This document shows, one piece after another, positions 15,596 to 23,900 of a stretch of DNA of 24,021 nucleotides. This stretch comes from DATIXD01 sp035518875 (lineage in GTDB: Bacteria; Pseudomonadota; Gammaproteobacteria; Methylococcales; Methylococcaceae). Numbering within the stretch: position 1 is the stretch's first letter; each line of letters starts with the position of its first letter. The notes beneath the pieces are model-generated. The model saw only the letters and a program-made list of their open reading frames with translations, did no database searches and was not told the origin of the DNA. Made by a program: the position numbers and the translations under genes. The stretch is taken from contig DATIXD010000092.1 of assembly GCA_035518875.1 (NCBI GenBank), positions 1-24,021 of the forward strand, written 5' to 3'.

Positions 15596-18481
15596 ATGAT
15601 GAACAGCAGCAAGAATCCCGCAGCCGAATCACTCCAACCTCAAGTGGTCTCCATCGAAGTCCTGCGCGAAAAATACGCCAAAGGCAACGAACGGAACGTC
15701 GAGGACATCTTTCGGCGGGTCGCCCGCGCACTGGCGGCGGTAGAAAAGGAACCCGACGTATGGGCGCCCCATTTCCATGCGGCGCTGCAAGCGGGTTTTA
15801 TTCCCGCCGGGCGGATCATGTCGGCCGCCGGCACCGGCATTCAGGCGACGCTGATCAATTGTTTCGTGCAGCCGGTCGGCGATTCGATTTCCGAAGTGGT
15901 CGACGGCAGGCCCGGCATTTACACTGCCTTGGCCGAGTCCGCCGAGACCATGCGGCGCGGGGGCGGTGTCGGTTATGACTTCTCCGCCATCCGTCCCAAG
16001 GGTGCGGCGGTCAAAGGCACGGCGTCCCGCGCGTCGGGTCCGGTGTCGTACATGCGGGTCTTTGACCGCTCCTGCGAAACCGTGGAGTCCGCAGGGGCCA
16101 GACGCGGGGCGCAGATGGGCGTTTTACGCTGCGACCATCCGGACATTCTGGACTTCATCCGCGCCAAAGACAGGGCGGGGGAGCTGTCCAACTTCAACAT
16201 CAGCGTGGGCGTCACCGATGCGTTGATGCGTGCGGTGGAAGCCGGTGAAAAATGGCCGTTGGCTCACCGCGCCGAACCGGGGGAAGAGCAAAAAGCCCAG
16301 GGCGCTTACCGACGGGAAGACGGGCTTTGGGTCTATCGCGTGATCGAGGCCCGCGACCTTTGGGATCAGATCATGGCCTCCACCTACGACCATGCCGAGC
16401 CGGGCGTCTTGTTCCTCGACCGGATGAACGCCGAGAACAATCTGGCCTATTGCGAGACGCTCGAAGCGACCAATCCCTGCGCCGAGCAGCCGCTGCCCGC
16501 CTATGGCTGCTGTTGCCTCGGCAGCATCGATCTGACGCGCCTGGTCTTGGGGCCCTTTGCCGCAACGGCGCGATTTGACTACGACGCCTTTTCCAAAGTT
16601 GTCCAGACGGCCGTCCGGATGCTCGACAACGTCCTCGAGGCAACTTACTGGCCACTGGAAAAACAGCATCAAGAAGCCCTATCCAAGCGCCGGATCGGGC
16701 TTGGCTTTACCGGCCTGGGCGACGCCTTGGCGATGTTGGGGCTGCGCTATGATACGCAGGCGGCCAGGAAAGTTGCGGCCGCTATCGCGGAGAAGATGCG
16801 CGATGTGGCTTATCGGGCATCCATCGAGCTGGCGCAGGAGAAGGGCGTGTTTCCGTCGTTCGATGCAGACCGCTATCTCAGGTCGGGCTTCGTGTCGCGA
16901 CTGCCGGAAGCCGTGCGGAACGAGATCCGGGATCACGGCATCCGCAACAGCCATTTGTTGAGCATCGCACCCACCGGAACGATATCGCTGGCCTTCGCGG
17001 ACAACGCCAGCAACGGCATCGAGCCGCCGTACTCCTGGACTTACACCCGGAAGAAACGCCAACCGGATGGAAGCGTCAAGGAGTATACCGTCGAAGACCA
17101 CGCCTGGCGGCTGTATCGGGAACAGGGCGGCGATACGAAAAATCTGCCTTTAGCCTTCGTGACGGCGCTGGAAATCTCGGCGCTCGATCACATGCGGATG
17201 TTGCAAGCCGTTCAGCCCTTCATCGATTCATCCATTTCCAAGACGGTCAATGTACCGGCGGAATACCCGTTCGAGGACTTCAAGGATCTGTACTTGGAGG
17301 GCTGGAAGGCCGGTTTGAAGGGCCTGGCCACCTATCGCCCAAACGCCGTAATGGGTTCGGTGCTGGTCGCGGAGCCCGCTCCGATCCCGGCGGACGCGGG
17401 GCGAATGGCACAGAAACCGGATTTCGACGAGTCCGACCCGGACCGTCGCCTACGCCTGGAGAAAGTCCCCGAGCCAGCCCTGGCTTCGCTGCGCTGGCGG
17501 CGTCGGCCGCGCCCGGCAGGAGGCAATCCCGCCTGGACTTACTTCGTCGAGCATCCCTTAGGTTCTTTCGCGGTGTTTATCGGACATATCGAAAACGGGG
17601 GCAAACATCCGTTCGAAGTGTGGATCAACGGCGCGGAACAGCCGAGGGGATTGGCGGCCCTGGCCAAGTCCTTGTCGATGGACATGCGTTCTAACGACCA
17701 CGGCTGGTTGAAGATCAAGCTGACCAGCCTGATGAAAGCCCATGGCGATGATGCCTTCGAACTCTTCATGCCGCCCGAAGGCGAACTGGTGCGGGTGCCC
17801 AGTCTGGTGGCTGGTTTCGCCCGGCTGGTGGATTACCGTTGCACCGAGCTCGGTGCATTCGAAGCCGTCGGCGAGACGCCGGTGCTGGATGCGTTGATGT
17901 CGCCGAAGGAGCCGAAAACCGGCACGGACGGCACCCTTTCTTGGACGGTGGACATCCTCAATCCCGCCACCGACGACGATTTCGTGATGGGCCTGAAGGA
18001 GTTGACGCTGCCCAACGGCCAGCGCCGACCTTATTCGGTCTGGCTGTCCGGCGAATATCCTCGCGTCCTGGACGGGCTTTGCAAGAGCCTCTCCTTCGAC
18101 ATGCGGGTGATCGACCCGGCTTGGATCGGTGCCAAACTAAGACAATTGCTGGACTTTCCCGAGCCGCGCGGCGACTTTCTCGCCTGGGTGCCGGGGGCGA
18201 AACGGAAGCTCTCCTATCCGTCGACCGTCGCCTATCTGTGCCGCCTGATTCTCCATCGTTACGCCATGCTCGGCATTCTGGACGAGGAAGGATTCCCAGT
18301 GGAGGATATGGGCGTCATGGAATACGAGGCCGACAACGTGATTCGGCTTCGGGCGCGTTCGGTGGGTGCGATGGAAGTCAGGCCAGGCAAGCGTTGTCTG
18401 GAGTGCGGAAATTACGCCGTGATCCGCAAAGATGGCTGCGATTTCTGCACCGCCTGCGGCTGGATCGGCGCCTGCGGGTGA
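15596..18481 (+). CDS. nrdJ: Adenosylcobalamin-dependent (class II) ribonucleotide reductase
   Basis: A 961-residue cytoplasmic enzyme reducing ribonucleotides to deoxyribonucleotides with a B12-derived radical, so needing no oxygen-dependent partner subunit. Visible are the N-terminal FIPAGRIMSAAGTG, the substrate-site cysteine region LINCFVQPV (Cys89), RRGGGVGYDFS, the catalytic NPCAEQPLP (Cys295, Glu297), the GCCCLGS segment with its redox cysteine, and SIAPTGTISL. Residues ~635-753 and ~778-898 form two similar TSCPD-like units, each with SLSxDMR and a following W...KL. The tail carries CLEC, CDFC and TAC (934-954), a metal-binding or thiol-relay module. I choose the ATG at 15596 (15599 also possible; AGG just upstream) because the extended frame from 15485 runs over the NrdR boxes and promoter. 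It is divergent from ovoA. Confidence 0.95.
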   Translation: MMNSSKNPAAESLQPQVVSIEVLREKYAKGNERNVEDIFRRVARALAAVEKEPDVWAPHFHAALQAGFIPAGRIMSAAGTGIQATLINCFVQPVGDSISEVVDGRPGIYTALAESAETMRRGGGVGYDFSAIRPKGAAVKGTASRASGPVSYMRVFDRSCETVESAGARRGAQMGVLRCDHPDILDFIRAKDRAGELSNFNISVGVTDALMRAVEAGEKWPLAHRAEPGEEQKAQGAYRREDGLWVYRVIEARDLWDQIMASTYDHAEPGVLFLDRMNAENNLAYCETLEATNPCAEQPLPAYGCCCLGSIDLTRLVLGPFAATARFDYDAFSKVVQTAVRMLDNVLEATYWPLEKQHQEALSKRRIGLGFTGLGDALAMLGLRYDTQAARKVAAAIAEKMRDVAYRASIELAQEKGVFPSFDADRYLRSGFVSRLPEAVRNEIRDHGIRNSHLLSIAPTGTISLAFADNASNGIEPPYSWTYTRKKRQPDGSVKEYTVEDHAWRLYREQGGDTKNLPLAFVTALEISALDHMRMLQAVQPFIDSSISKTVNVPAEYPFEDFKDLYLEGWKAGLKGLATYRPNAVMGSVLVAEPAPIPADAGRMAQKPDFDESDPDRRLRLEKVPEPALASLRWRRRPRPAGGNPAWTYFVEHPLGSFAVFIGHIENGGKHPFEVWINGAEQPRGLAALAKSLSMDMRSNDHGWLKIKLTSLMKAHGDDAFELFMPPEGELVRVPSLVAGFARLVDYRCTELGAFEAVGETPVLDALMSPKEPKTGTDGTLSWTVDILNPATDDDFVMGLKELTLPNGQRRPYSVWLSGEYPRVLDGLCKSLSFDMRVIDPAWIGAKLRQLLDFPEPRGDFLAWVPGAKRKLSYPSTVAYLCRLILHRYAMLGILDEEGFPVEDMGVMEYEADNVIRLRARSVGAMEVRPGKRCLECGNYAVIRKDGCDFCTACGWIGACG

Positions 18482-18594
18482 AGGGATTCCGCGGGTCAGC
18501 GCTGAAGGCTTTACAAGTGCTGAGTCTGTGTTCCGCGCGCCATGAAAGCGGCGGTGGCAGAGGCCTCTAAACAGTAACGGAGTCTGGGCCCGCC

Positions 18595-18822
18595 TTATTT
18601 CTGCTGGCGCCAAAGGTAATGTATTTCGCCATCATCGCAGCGCCAGCCTCCCTGATTGTTGCCGGCTTGCCGTCCCACGCTTTGGCAGTGATGGGCTTGC
18701 TTGAAGGTTTCCCAATCTTCATCGGCTTCCGAGGCGGTGAAAAGCAGATAAATGACGATACCGCCCGCCAGGCAAAGCGCGCCGAAAATTAGGATTTCCA
18801 GCGGTTTTCGAATCTGAAACAT
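18595..18822 (-). CDS. Small membrane-anchored protein with HxC...WxCDDG motif
   Basis: A 75-residue protein beginning MFQIRKPLEILIFGALCLAG. One hydrophobic helix (~9-27) is followed by a short, probably periplasmic, domain: WETFKQAHHCQSVGR and then GGWRCDDGEIHYLWR. The two cysteines, each preceded by conserved-looking aromatic or histidine residues, could form a disulfide. The layout W-x2-F-x3-HxC ... WxCDDG recalls small uncharacterised gammaproteobacterial proteins, but I cannot name a family. The ATG at 18822 has GGAGGAGGG just upstream, which makes it the clear start; the longer frame to 18921 has none. It converges on nrdJ with 113 bases between. Function unknown. Confidence 0.7.
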   Translation of the reverse strand: MFQIRKPLEILIFGALCLAGGIVIYLLFTASEADEDWETFKQAHHCQSVGRQAGNNQGGWRCDDGEIHYLWRQQK

Positions 18823-19084
18823 GGGGCCCTCCTCCCGGGATGAATGAAAACGCGCCTTATGGCCCGGCAGCGAATCGGTTTGCCATGAATCGCTGTTGAT
18901 CGAATAGGGCGGATGGATCAAAAGGAATGACGCCTCGAGGGAAATTCACGCCTTCTACCTTGTCAGATTACATGGCCTGTTTTCCCGAGCCCCTTATTTC
19001 GGACACGGATTCTGCGGAACATACGGAATATAAGGCGTTGTACCTTGATCCGACCTATTGGCACTACGCGGGAGATCTCAAAAC

Positions 19085-19297
19085 ATGATCGAAAATCTTG
19101 CGGACTTTATCAATGCGATGCTTCTGCAGCATCCGCATCTGCTTCGGCTCATGCGCACGCTGTTTTGGGTGAAATACTGGGCTTTGACGGGCATCATGGG
19201 CGTCTTCATCGGCCTCGTTTATTTCGGGGATAAACGGCAAGACGTACCCAAGGGAAAGCCGGACGAACAGACAGAAAAGCGAATCTTCATCGCTTGA
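19085..19297 (+). CDS. Small single-helix membrane protein
   Basis: A 70-residue protein starting MIENLADFINAMLLQHPHLL. Residues ~30-47 (YWALTGIMGVFIGLVYFG) form one membrane helix, and a charged tail KRQDVPKGKPDEQTEKR follows. The ATG at 19085 has GGGAG ten bases upstream. It is divergent from the HxC/WxCDDG gene (262 bases between starts). I do not recognise a family; the coding call rests on composition, the ribosome site and the amphipathic-helix/membrane-helix/charged-tail layout. The 262-base divergent gap (18823-19084) shows no clear promoter or repeat. Confidence 0.5.
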   Translation: MIENLADFINAMLLQHPHLLRLMRTLFWVKYWALTGIMGVFIGLVYFGDKRQDVPKGKPDEQTEKRIFIA

Positions 19298-19379
19298 GAG
19301 GCGCCGGATCGATCTCCTCGCCATGCCTACGCGACAAAGAACCGTTCGCGGCTCATGTTGTCGCAAGTGTAAATTGAAA

Positions 19380-19411
19380 GGATGGGCTGCGGCGATCGCC
19401 TTCACCCATCC
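19380..19411 (-). terminator. Hairpin after the PEID-CTERM-like gene
   Basis: GGATGGG (19380-19386) pairs exactly with CCCATCC (19405-19411), and inside lies the perfect palindrome GGCGATCGCC (19391-19400). On the minus strand the hairpin is followed by TTTCAATTT, so it could end transcription of the gene at 19455-19712. It sits between that gene and the convergent 19085-19297 gene. Confidence 0.45.
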
Positions 19412-19454
19412 ACCGGCTCAATTGATGGGGCGCGTGCTTGCCCCGGAGCCATCC

Positions 19455-19712
19455 TCACCGAGGGCTGTCGTCCTGACTGTTGTCCTCATCCCTGCGGGAC
19501 CTTGAACGTCGCGATCTTTCAGACATCAGCAACAAAACACCCGTCAGCAGAGCGATCGCGCTGGTACCCGACGCTGCGTCAATTTCGGGAGCCGCGACCT
19601 GCCTGGCCTGTCCAGGAGTAACTAGAGGTGGTTTACTTCCCAAAGCCCAAGCATTACCTGTGGCCAGCATGATGAGAACAGCCCCTGCCAGAAATCTAAG
19701 TTGCGTCTTCAT
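19455..19712 (-). CDS. Short exported protein with PEID-CTERM-like sorting tail
   Basis: An 85-residue protein. It has an N-terminal signal peptide (MKTQLRFLAGAVLIMLATG, likely cleavage after NAWA near residue 23), a proline-rich linker, then APEIDAASG (41-49), a hydrophobic helix SAIALLTGVLLLM and a basic cluster ERSRRSRSRR with a charged end. Motif, helix and arginines in that order are the layout of exosortase-type sorting signals; PEID is the core of the VPEID-CTERM class, with alanine replacing the first valine here. Such proteins are moved to the envelope and processed by an exosortase family protease, none of which is in this window. AAGGAG seven bases before the ATG supports the start. 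Almost nothing remains between signal peptide and tail, so it may be a small surface peptide. Confidence 0.75.
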   Translation of the reverse strand: MKTQLRFLAGAVLIMLATGNAWALGSKPPLVTPGQARQVAAPEIDAASGTSAIALLTGVLLLMSERSRRSRSRRDEDNSQDDSPR

Positions 19713-19773
19713 ATGTATACTCCTTGCGGCTCAAAAATTTTCCAAAAGCAAATCGGTCTTACGCCGCGACTCC

Positions 19774-19802
19774 ATACTAGGCGCCTGACCGGCGTGACGC
19801 AA
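19774..19802 (-). promoter_or_regulatory. Weak candidate promoter for the PEID-CTERM-like gene
   Basis: On the minus strand TTGCGT (19797-19802) and TAGTAT (19774-19779) are 17 bases apart, with three and four of six consensus matches. This would leave a ~55-base leader before the ATG at 19712. Read by eye only. Confidence 0.25.
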
Positions 19803-19849
19803 TACCCTTACCCGCAAAGAGGTTTCTTTTTCAAAGGAACGGGCGTATT
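19801..19849. repeat. Nested inverted repeat between the PEID-CTERM-like gene and the radical SAM gene
   Basis: GTTTCTTT (19822-19829) pairs with AAAGGAAC (19833-19840) around a TTC loop (seven Watson-Crick pairs and one wobble on the plus strand). Outside it, AATAC (19801-19805) pairs with GTATT (19845-19849). The structure lies 134 bases before the radical SAM start and ~90 bases before the other gene's start, within a 270-base divergent gap. It could be a regulatory RNA fold or protein site. It matches no riboswitch that I know. Confidence 0.4.
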
Positions 19850-19982
19850 TCGACCGCCTATGGGCTCGGCAGAGTGGATGGGGCATGGAAAACAAGAAGG
19901 CTTTTCGACAAATTGCTGGTCGCCGCTGACGGAAAGACCGTAAAGTAGGCCATGATTTCGCTCTTTATCGAACATTTTTGAC

Positions 19983-20828
19983 ATGCTCACCACCACCGAC
20001 CATAGCCGCGACAGCGTCGGCCTGACCTACGTCTATCCCGTCATTTCCCGCCGCAGCGGCGGCTTGTCCATCGGCGTCAATCTCAATCCCAACAACGCCT
20101 GCAACTGGCGCTGCGTTTACTGTCAAGTATCGGACCTACAGCGCGGGAGCGCGCCGGAGACGGATTTGAATCTCTTGCGATTCGAATTGCAGGAATTCAT
20201 CGGCGAGGTGTTGCACGGCGATTTTTACCAGCGTTTCGAAGTGCCGCCGGAGCAGCGGGTGATCCGGGATATCGCGATTTCCGGCAATGGCGAGCCCACC
20301 AGCGCGCCGACGTTCGACCGGGTGGTCGATTTGATCGGCGAGGTTTGCGCCGAATCGGGGCTCAACGGCAAGATCAACCTGGTGCTGATCACCAACGGCA
20401 GCCTGGTCAGGCGGCAAGCCGTGCACTCGGCGCTCGAACGTTGGGACGAACTGGGGGGCGAAGTCTGGTTCAAGCTGGACAGCGCGACGGAGGAAGGCAT
20501 CCGGCGCATCAACGGCGTCCACCTGTCACCGGAGAGCATCCTGAACAGTCTGGCAGCCGCCGCCGGCCTGTGTCCCGTTTGGGTGCAAACCTGCCTGTTC
20601 AGCTTCGACGGTCAGCCGCCATCCTTGGATGAACGACAGGCTTATCTGGCCTTTCTCGCCGAGGCGCTGCGCCGGAACATTCCCTTGCGCGGCGTCCTGC
20701 TTTACGGGCTGGCGCGGCCCTCGATGCAACCGGAGGCGCACCGGCTTGCCGCTCTGCCGCGCGAGTGGATGGAGGCGTTCGCGGCCGAAATCGGGGCGAC
20801 CGGTCTTGAGGTCAGACTCAGTCTGTAG
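19983..20828 (+). CDS. Radical SAM protein
   Basis: A 281-residue cytoplasmic enzyme. The N-terminal CNWRCVYC (Cys40, Cys44, Cys47) is the CxxxCxxC motif that binds the radical SAM [4Fe-4S] cluster. It is followed by the glycine-rich region IAISGNGEPTSAPTFDRVVD, the strand LVLITNGSLV and EVWFKLDSATEEGIRRINGV, matching the (beta/alpha) barrel of COG0731-like Fe-S oxidoreductases, the broad group that includes wyosine-synthesis relatives. There is no second conserved cysteine cluster, so no SPASM-type extension. The reaction is unknown. The ATG at 19983 is the only start in the frame (stop at 19953), although the ribosome site is poor, hinting at low or regulated translation. It is not in an operon: the upstream gene is divergent and the downstream one convergent. 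Confidence 0.88.
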   Translation: MLTTTDHSRDSVGLTYVYPVISRRSGGLSIGVNLNPNNACNWRCVYCQVSDLQRGSAPETDLNLLRFELQEFIGEVLHGDFYQRFEVPPEQRVIRDIAISGNGEPTSAPTFDRVVDLIGEVCAESGLNGKINLVLITNGSLVRRQAVHSALERWDELGGEVWFKLDSATEEGIRRINGVHLSPESILNSLAAAAGLCPVWVQTCLFSFDGQPPSLDERQAYLAFLAEALRRNIPLRGVLLYGLARPSMQPEAHRLAALPREWMEAFAAEIGATGLEVRLSL

Positions 20829-20976
20829 CGGATTCGCGTAGGAAATAAATGAGGCTTTGGGCTTGGCGTCCCATTGGTCCGACCTCAAGGCCTATTTCGC
20901 CGATTTGCATAGCCCTTGGCAGCGCTGCATCGTCATTAACTCCTTATTCCTCATTCCTCGAACTTGAAACCGCCGA

Positions 20977-23900
20977 TCATAAAAAAGTCGTTCTAACGAG
21001 AAATTCGAGAATTGTGAGACCGCTCCAACTGCCTAAGGGCAGAAATAGGGCTTTCAGCCAGGGTTGTTGAGTGAACGGTCTGAATGCGCCCTTATCCATG
21101 GATTTCACTTGTTTAATCGCTTCTTCCAGCTGCCCAACCAGCTTGGGGTCGTCGGAACCCTTCTGTGCAAGCATGCATGCCGAAAATTTCTCTAAGGCGA
21201 TTCTCCGCAAGTCCTCGGCATTGTTGCGGAGGCGCAGAGCACATACCACGGGTATCGTGAATGAGAGAATAAAGAGCAGCGCGAGTTGCCAAGGGGTATG
21301 CCAATTGTCAAACAGGGGCGTGCGTGATGCGATGAATAAGGCGAGTGCGAGAAATGGATAATAAATCAATCCGCTTAGAACATGCGTCCGCTCCGCTATC
21401 AATTGCATATCCAGTAAGGGATCGAAAATGCTGTCGCAGTGCTCCTCCCGAAGTGCCCGTTTGCCTGGTTCCACGGCAGATCCGCGGGTAAGTCCCAGAG
21501 CCGCTAAGGTGGCCGGCAGCCAGTTAGGCGTCTTCTTGAGCTGTTGAGCCATGCGATTGCATCGCGAGGTCGCTTCCGCCACAAAAAATATCAGGACTTG
21601 TACTGCAATCAAGGTTGGAAAAAGGATAACGAGGTCCAGCGTACCAAATGCCTCACCTCGATAGGGTCGTTCCAGTGGCAACCCAACCCGACTCAGCACT
21701 ATTGCGCCAAAAGCAATAAAAACAGCGGAAGGAACAACGGCGCGAATGAATCGCGCCCACAAACCTCGGGGATGGATATGCTCAATCCAGATTAACAAAG
21801 GACTTTGAGGATCGGGCTTAACCTGAGTGAGTTCCCACCAATATTCCTTCATGGCATCGAGCAGACTCTGTCTTGCCGGTGCGAAGGCGAATATGGCGCT
21901 CCGCCGGGTGTCAGGAAAGAAACGTTTGCTGACGACAAAGTCATTCCATCGGATTAACAGCCAACCGCGATAAAACAGTAAGACCGTGAGCAGTAGCGTC
22001 GCCAACCGGATTAATTCTGCGGGCCACATACTGACGCCGTTGAACCAGGAGAAAGGCTCCTCAGATGTGGCGAAAAAGGCGAGGTAGTTCATCCAAACAA
22101 CCAATGCAACCAACCCCGCAAGTCCTGCGAATGTGGTCGAAGGATGATGGCGTAACCATCTCCCGATATTACTGGTTGCCCGTCTGGCGTCGCGCCACAG
22201 AAGGCAAAGCAAGAGCCAGAGCAGTGCCGCGAGCAATAACAACCCGGTGTAAAGCTTGGTGAGCCGAAAAATCCCGTTACCGTATTGGGTGGATTCGCCC
22301 ATCCAGGTATTGCTCGTGGGGTGAACGCTTCGACAATCGACCAAGGTGCAGGGATCGGACTGACCGTCACCCGGATCGTTGAGACTGACCGCTTCGGTTC
22401 TGCCGATCTCGAAAAGTCTGGGGCCCTGCTCGGGGAACCATTCCGCGATCTTGTTATGGACTTCGATCCTCTTATTTGGCTTCTCGATGGATTCCCCAAA
22501 CTGATCGTGACTTAGCGCGACCTGCGCCGCCAAGAAAGTACCGGTTTGATAGCTGTCCCGAAACGGCGATATCTTGCCTTGCAGGTAAGGATTTAAGGTG
22601 AGCCCAAAGGCGGAAGCTACGATGAGATTGTGAGTTTCCGACTTGAATTCTTCCGGATGCAGGTATGCGGCGTCTAGATCTGTGGTAAACACTAACTTGC
22701 CGGGAAAACGAAGCCGCAAGGCCTTCAGCACCAGCAGCTTGTCGTAGATGTCATTGCCGAAAACGCCGATGGCCTTCAGTTCCTTGCCTTGCTCTTGGAA
22801 GAGTCTATCCTGCTCGGCAATACGGTCCGTCAGTCGCCGCAGATAATCGACCTGGCTGTCGCCCTCCGGACGTTCGATAGCGCCGCCATTCTTCTTGGGT
22901 TCCTTATTGTCATTGTTTTGCCGTTGGCGAGCGGCATCCGCTTGTCCTTTTCCTGGCAGGAGACCGTCCAAGCCGCGCAGGTAGCTATATTCCAAGATCG
23001 GGCACCCTTCGACGTTGGCTAGGCATTGCTCGTGTACGCCTAGCGCCCTCTTGAAGGTTCGCGGCAGGCTCTCAGCGTAAAGGGTATCCCATTCGGAAAT
23101 CAGCGCCACGTAGGTCTTGCCCGCTTTGACTCGACGACTATCCAGTCCTCGTCGCATGAGCTCCTCCACCACAAACTTGGCGAGTTTGTCGTCGGTCGAT
23201 GTCAGGCGTTCGAAAGAGATGCCTTTTTTGTCTAAGAACTCCGGCAACGGCTGGTCGCGGCTATCAACAGGCAGGCGCCGCAGCAGGTCTTTGTCGGCTG
23301 CTGTGGCGGAGGCGGAAAAGAAGACGAGCCTACTAAAAAATTCCTTACCAGTTTCAGACCATTGCTCAAAGTCGTGTTGAGCTTCATCCACCAATTTCTT
23401 GACCGTTCCCGACGCCCAAGGCCCCACAATTCGAATTTTCTCGTCACCCGGTAGATAGAGTCCATACAAACCAAACAGAGCCCGGATCCAACTAAGGGGG
23501 GTTTTATCGAAGGCCAGCTCGTTCAACCAAAACAGTGCCGCCTTCTCACCATATGGGCCCGTCTTGGTAAAGAGTTCGTAGGGAATAATCAGAGCGTTCT
23601 GGTCGTCCCCATTACGTGGGATTCTTAGGCACTTCAGGCTGTCCGCATCATCCGGAAGATAGCCGAGGCGGTTCAGGGCGGCTAGAACCGCATAACGTTG
23701 ACGCCTCCCCTGAAGTTCTTCCATGCTCGCCCAACTCGCTTCCTGGATCATCGCGCCAAGGGCAATGATTTTGGTGTCCTTATCGTTCGCCATGTCTTGA
23801 AGTACATCGCTAGGAACTTTTTCCGAACATATCTCCTTGGTCGGCTTCGCCAGTGCTTCAGCGCGCTGCCGTTGCACGGCAGTGAACGGATCCTGCCACA

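Noticed and set aside
17839..18570. Plus-strand open frame of 243 codons overlapping nrdJ
   Set aside because: A shifted-frame shadow of the nrdJ C-terminus; the real frame holds the TSCPD-like units and CxxC motifs.
20946..20959. Tandem ATTCCTC ATTCCTC repeat
   Set aside because: Only two 7-base units, in a short gap between convergent genes; too little to call a functional repeat.
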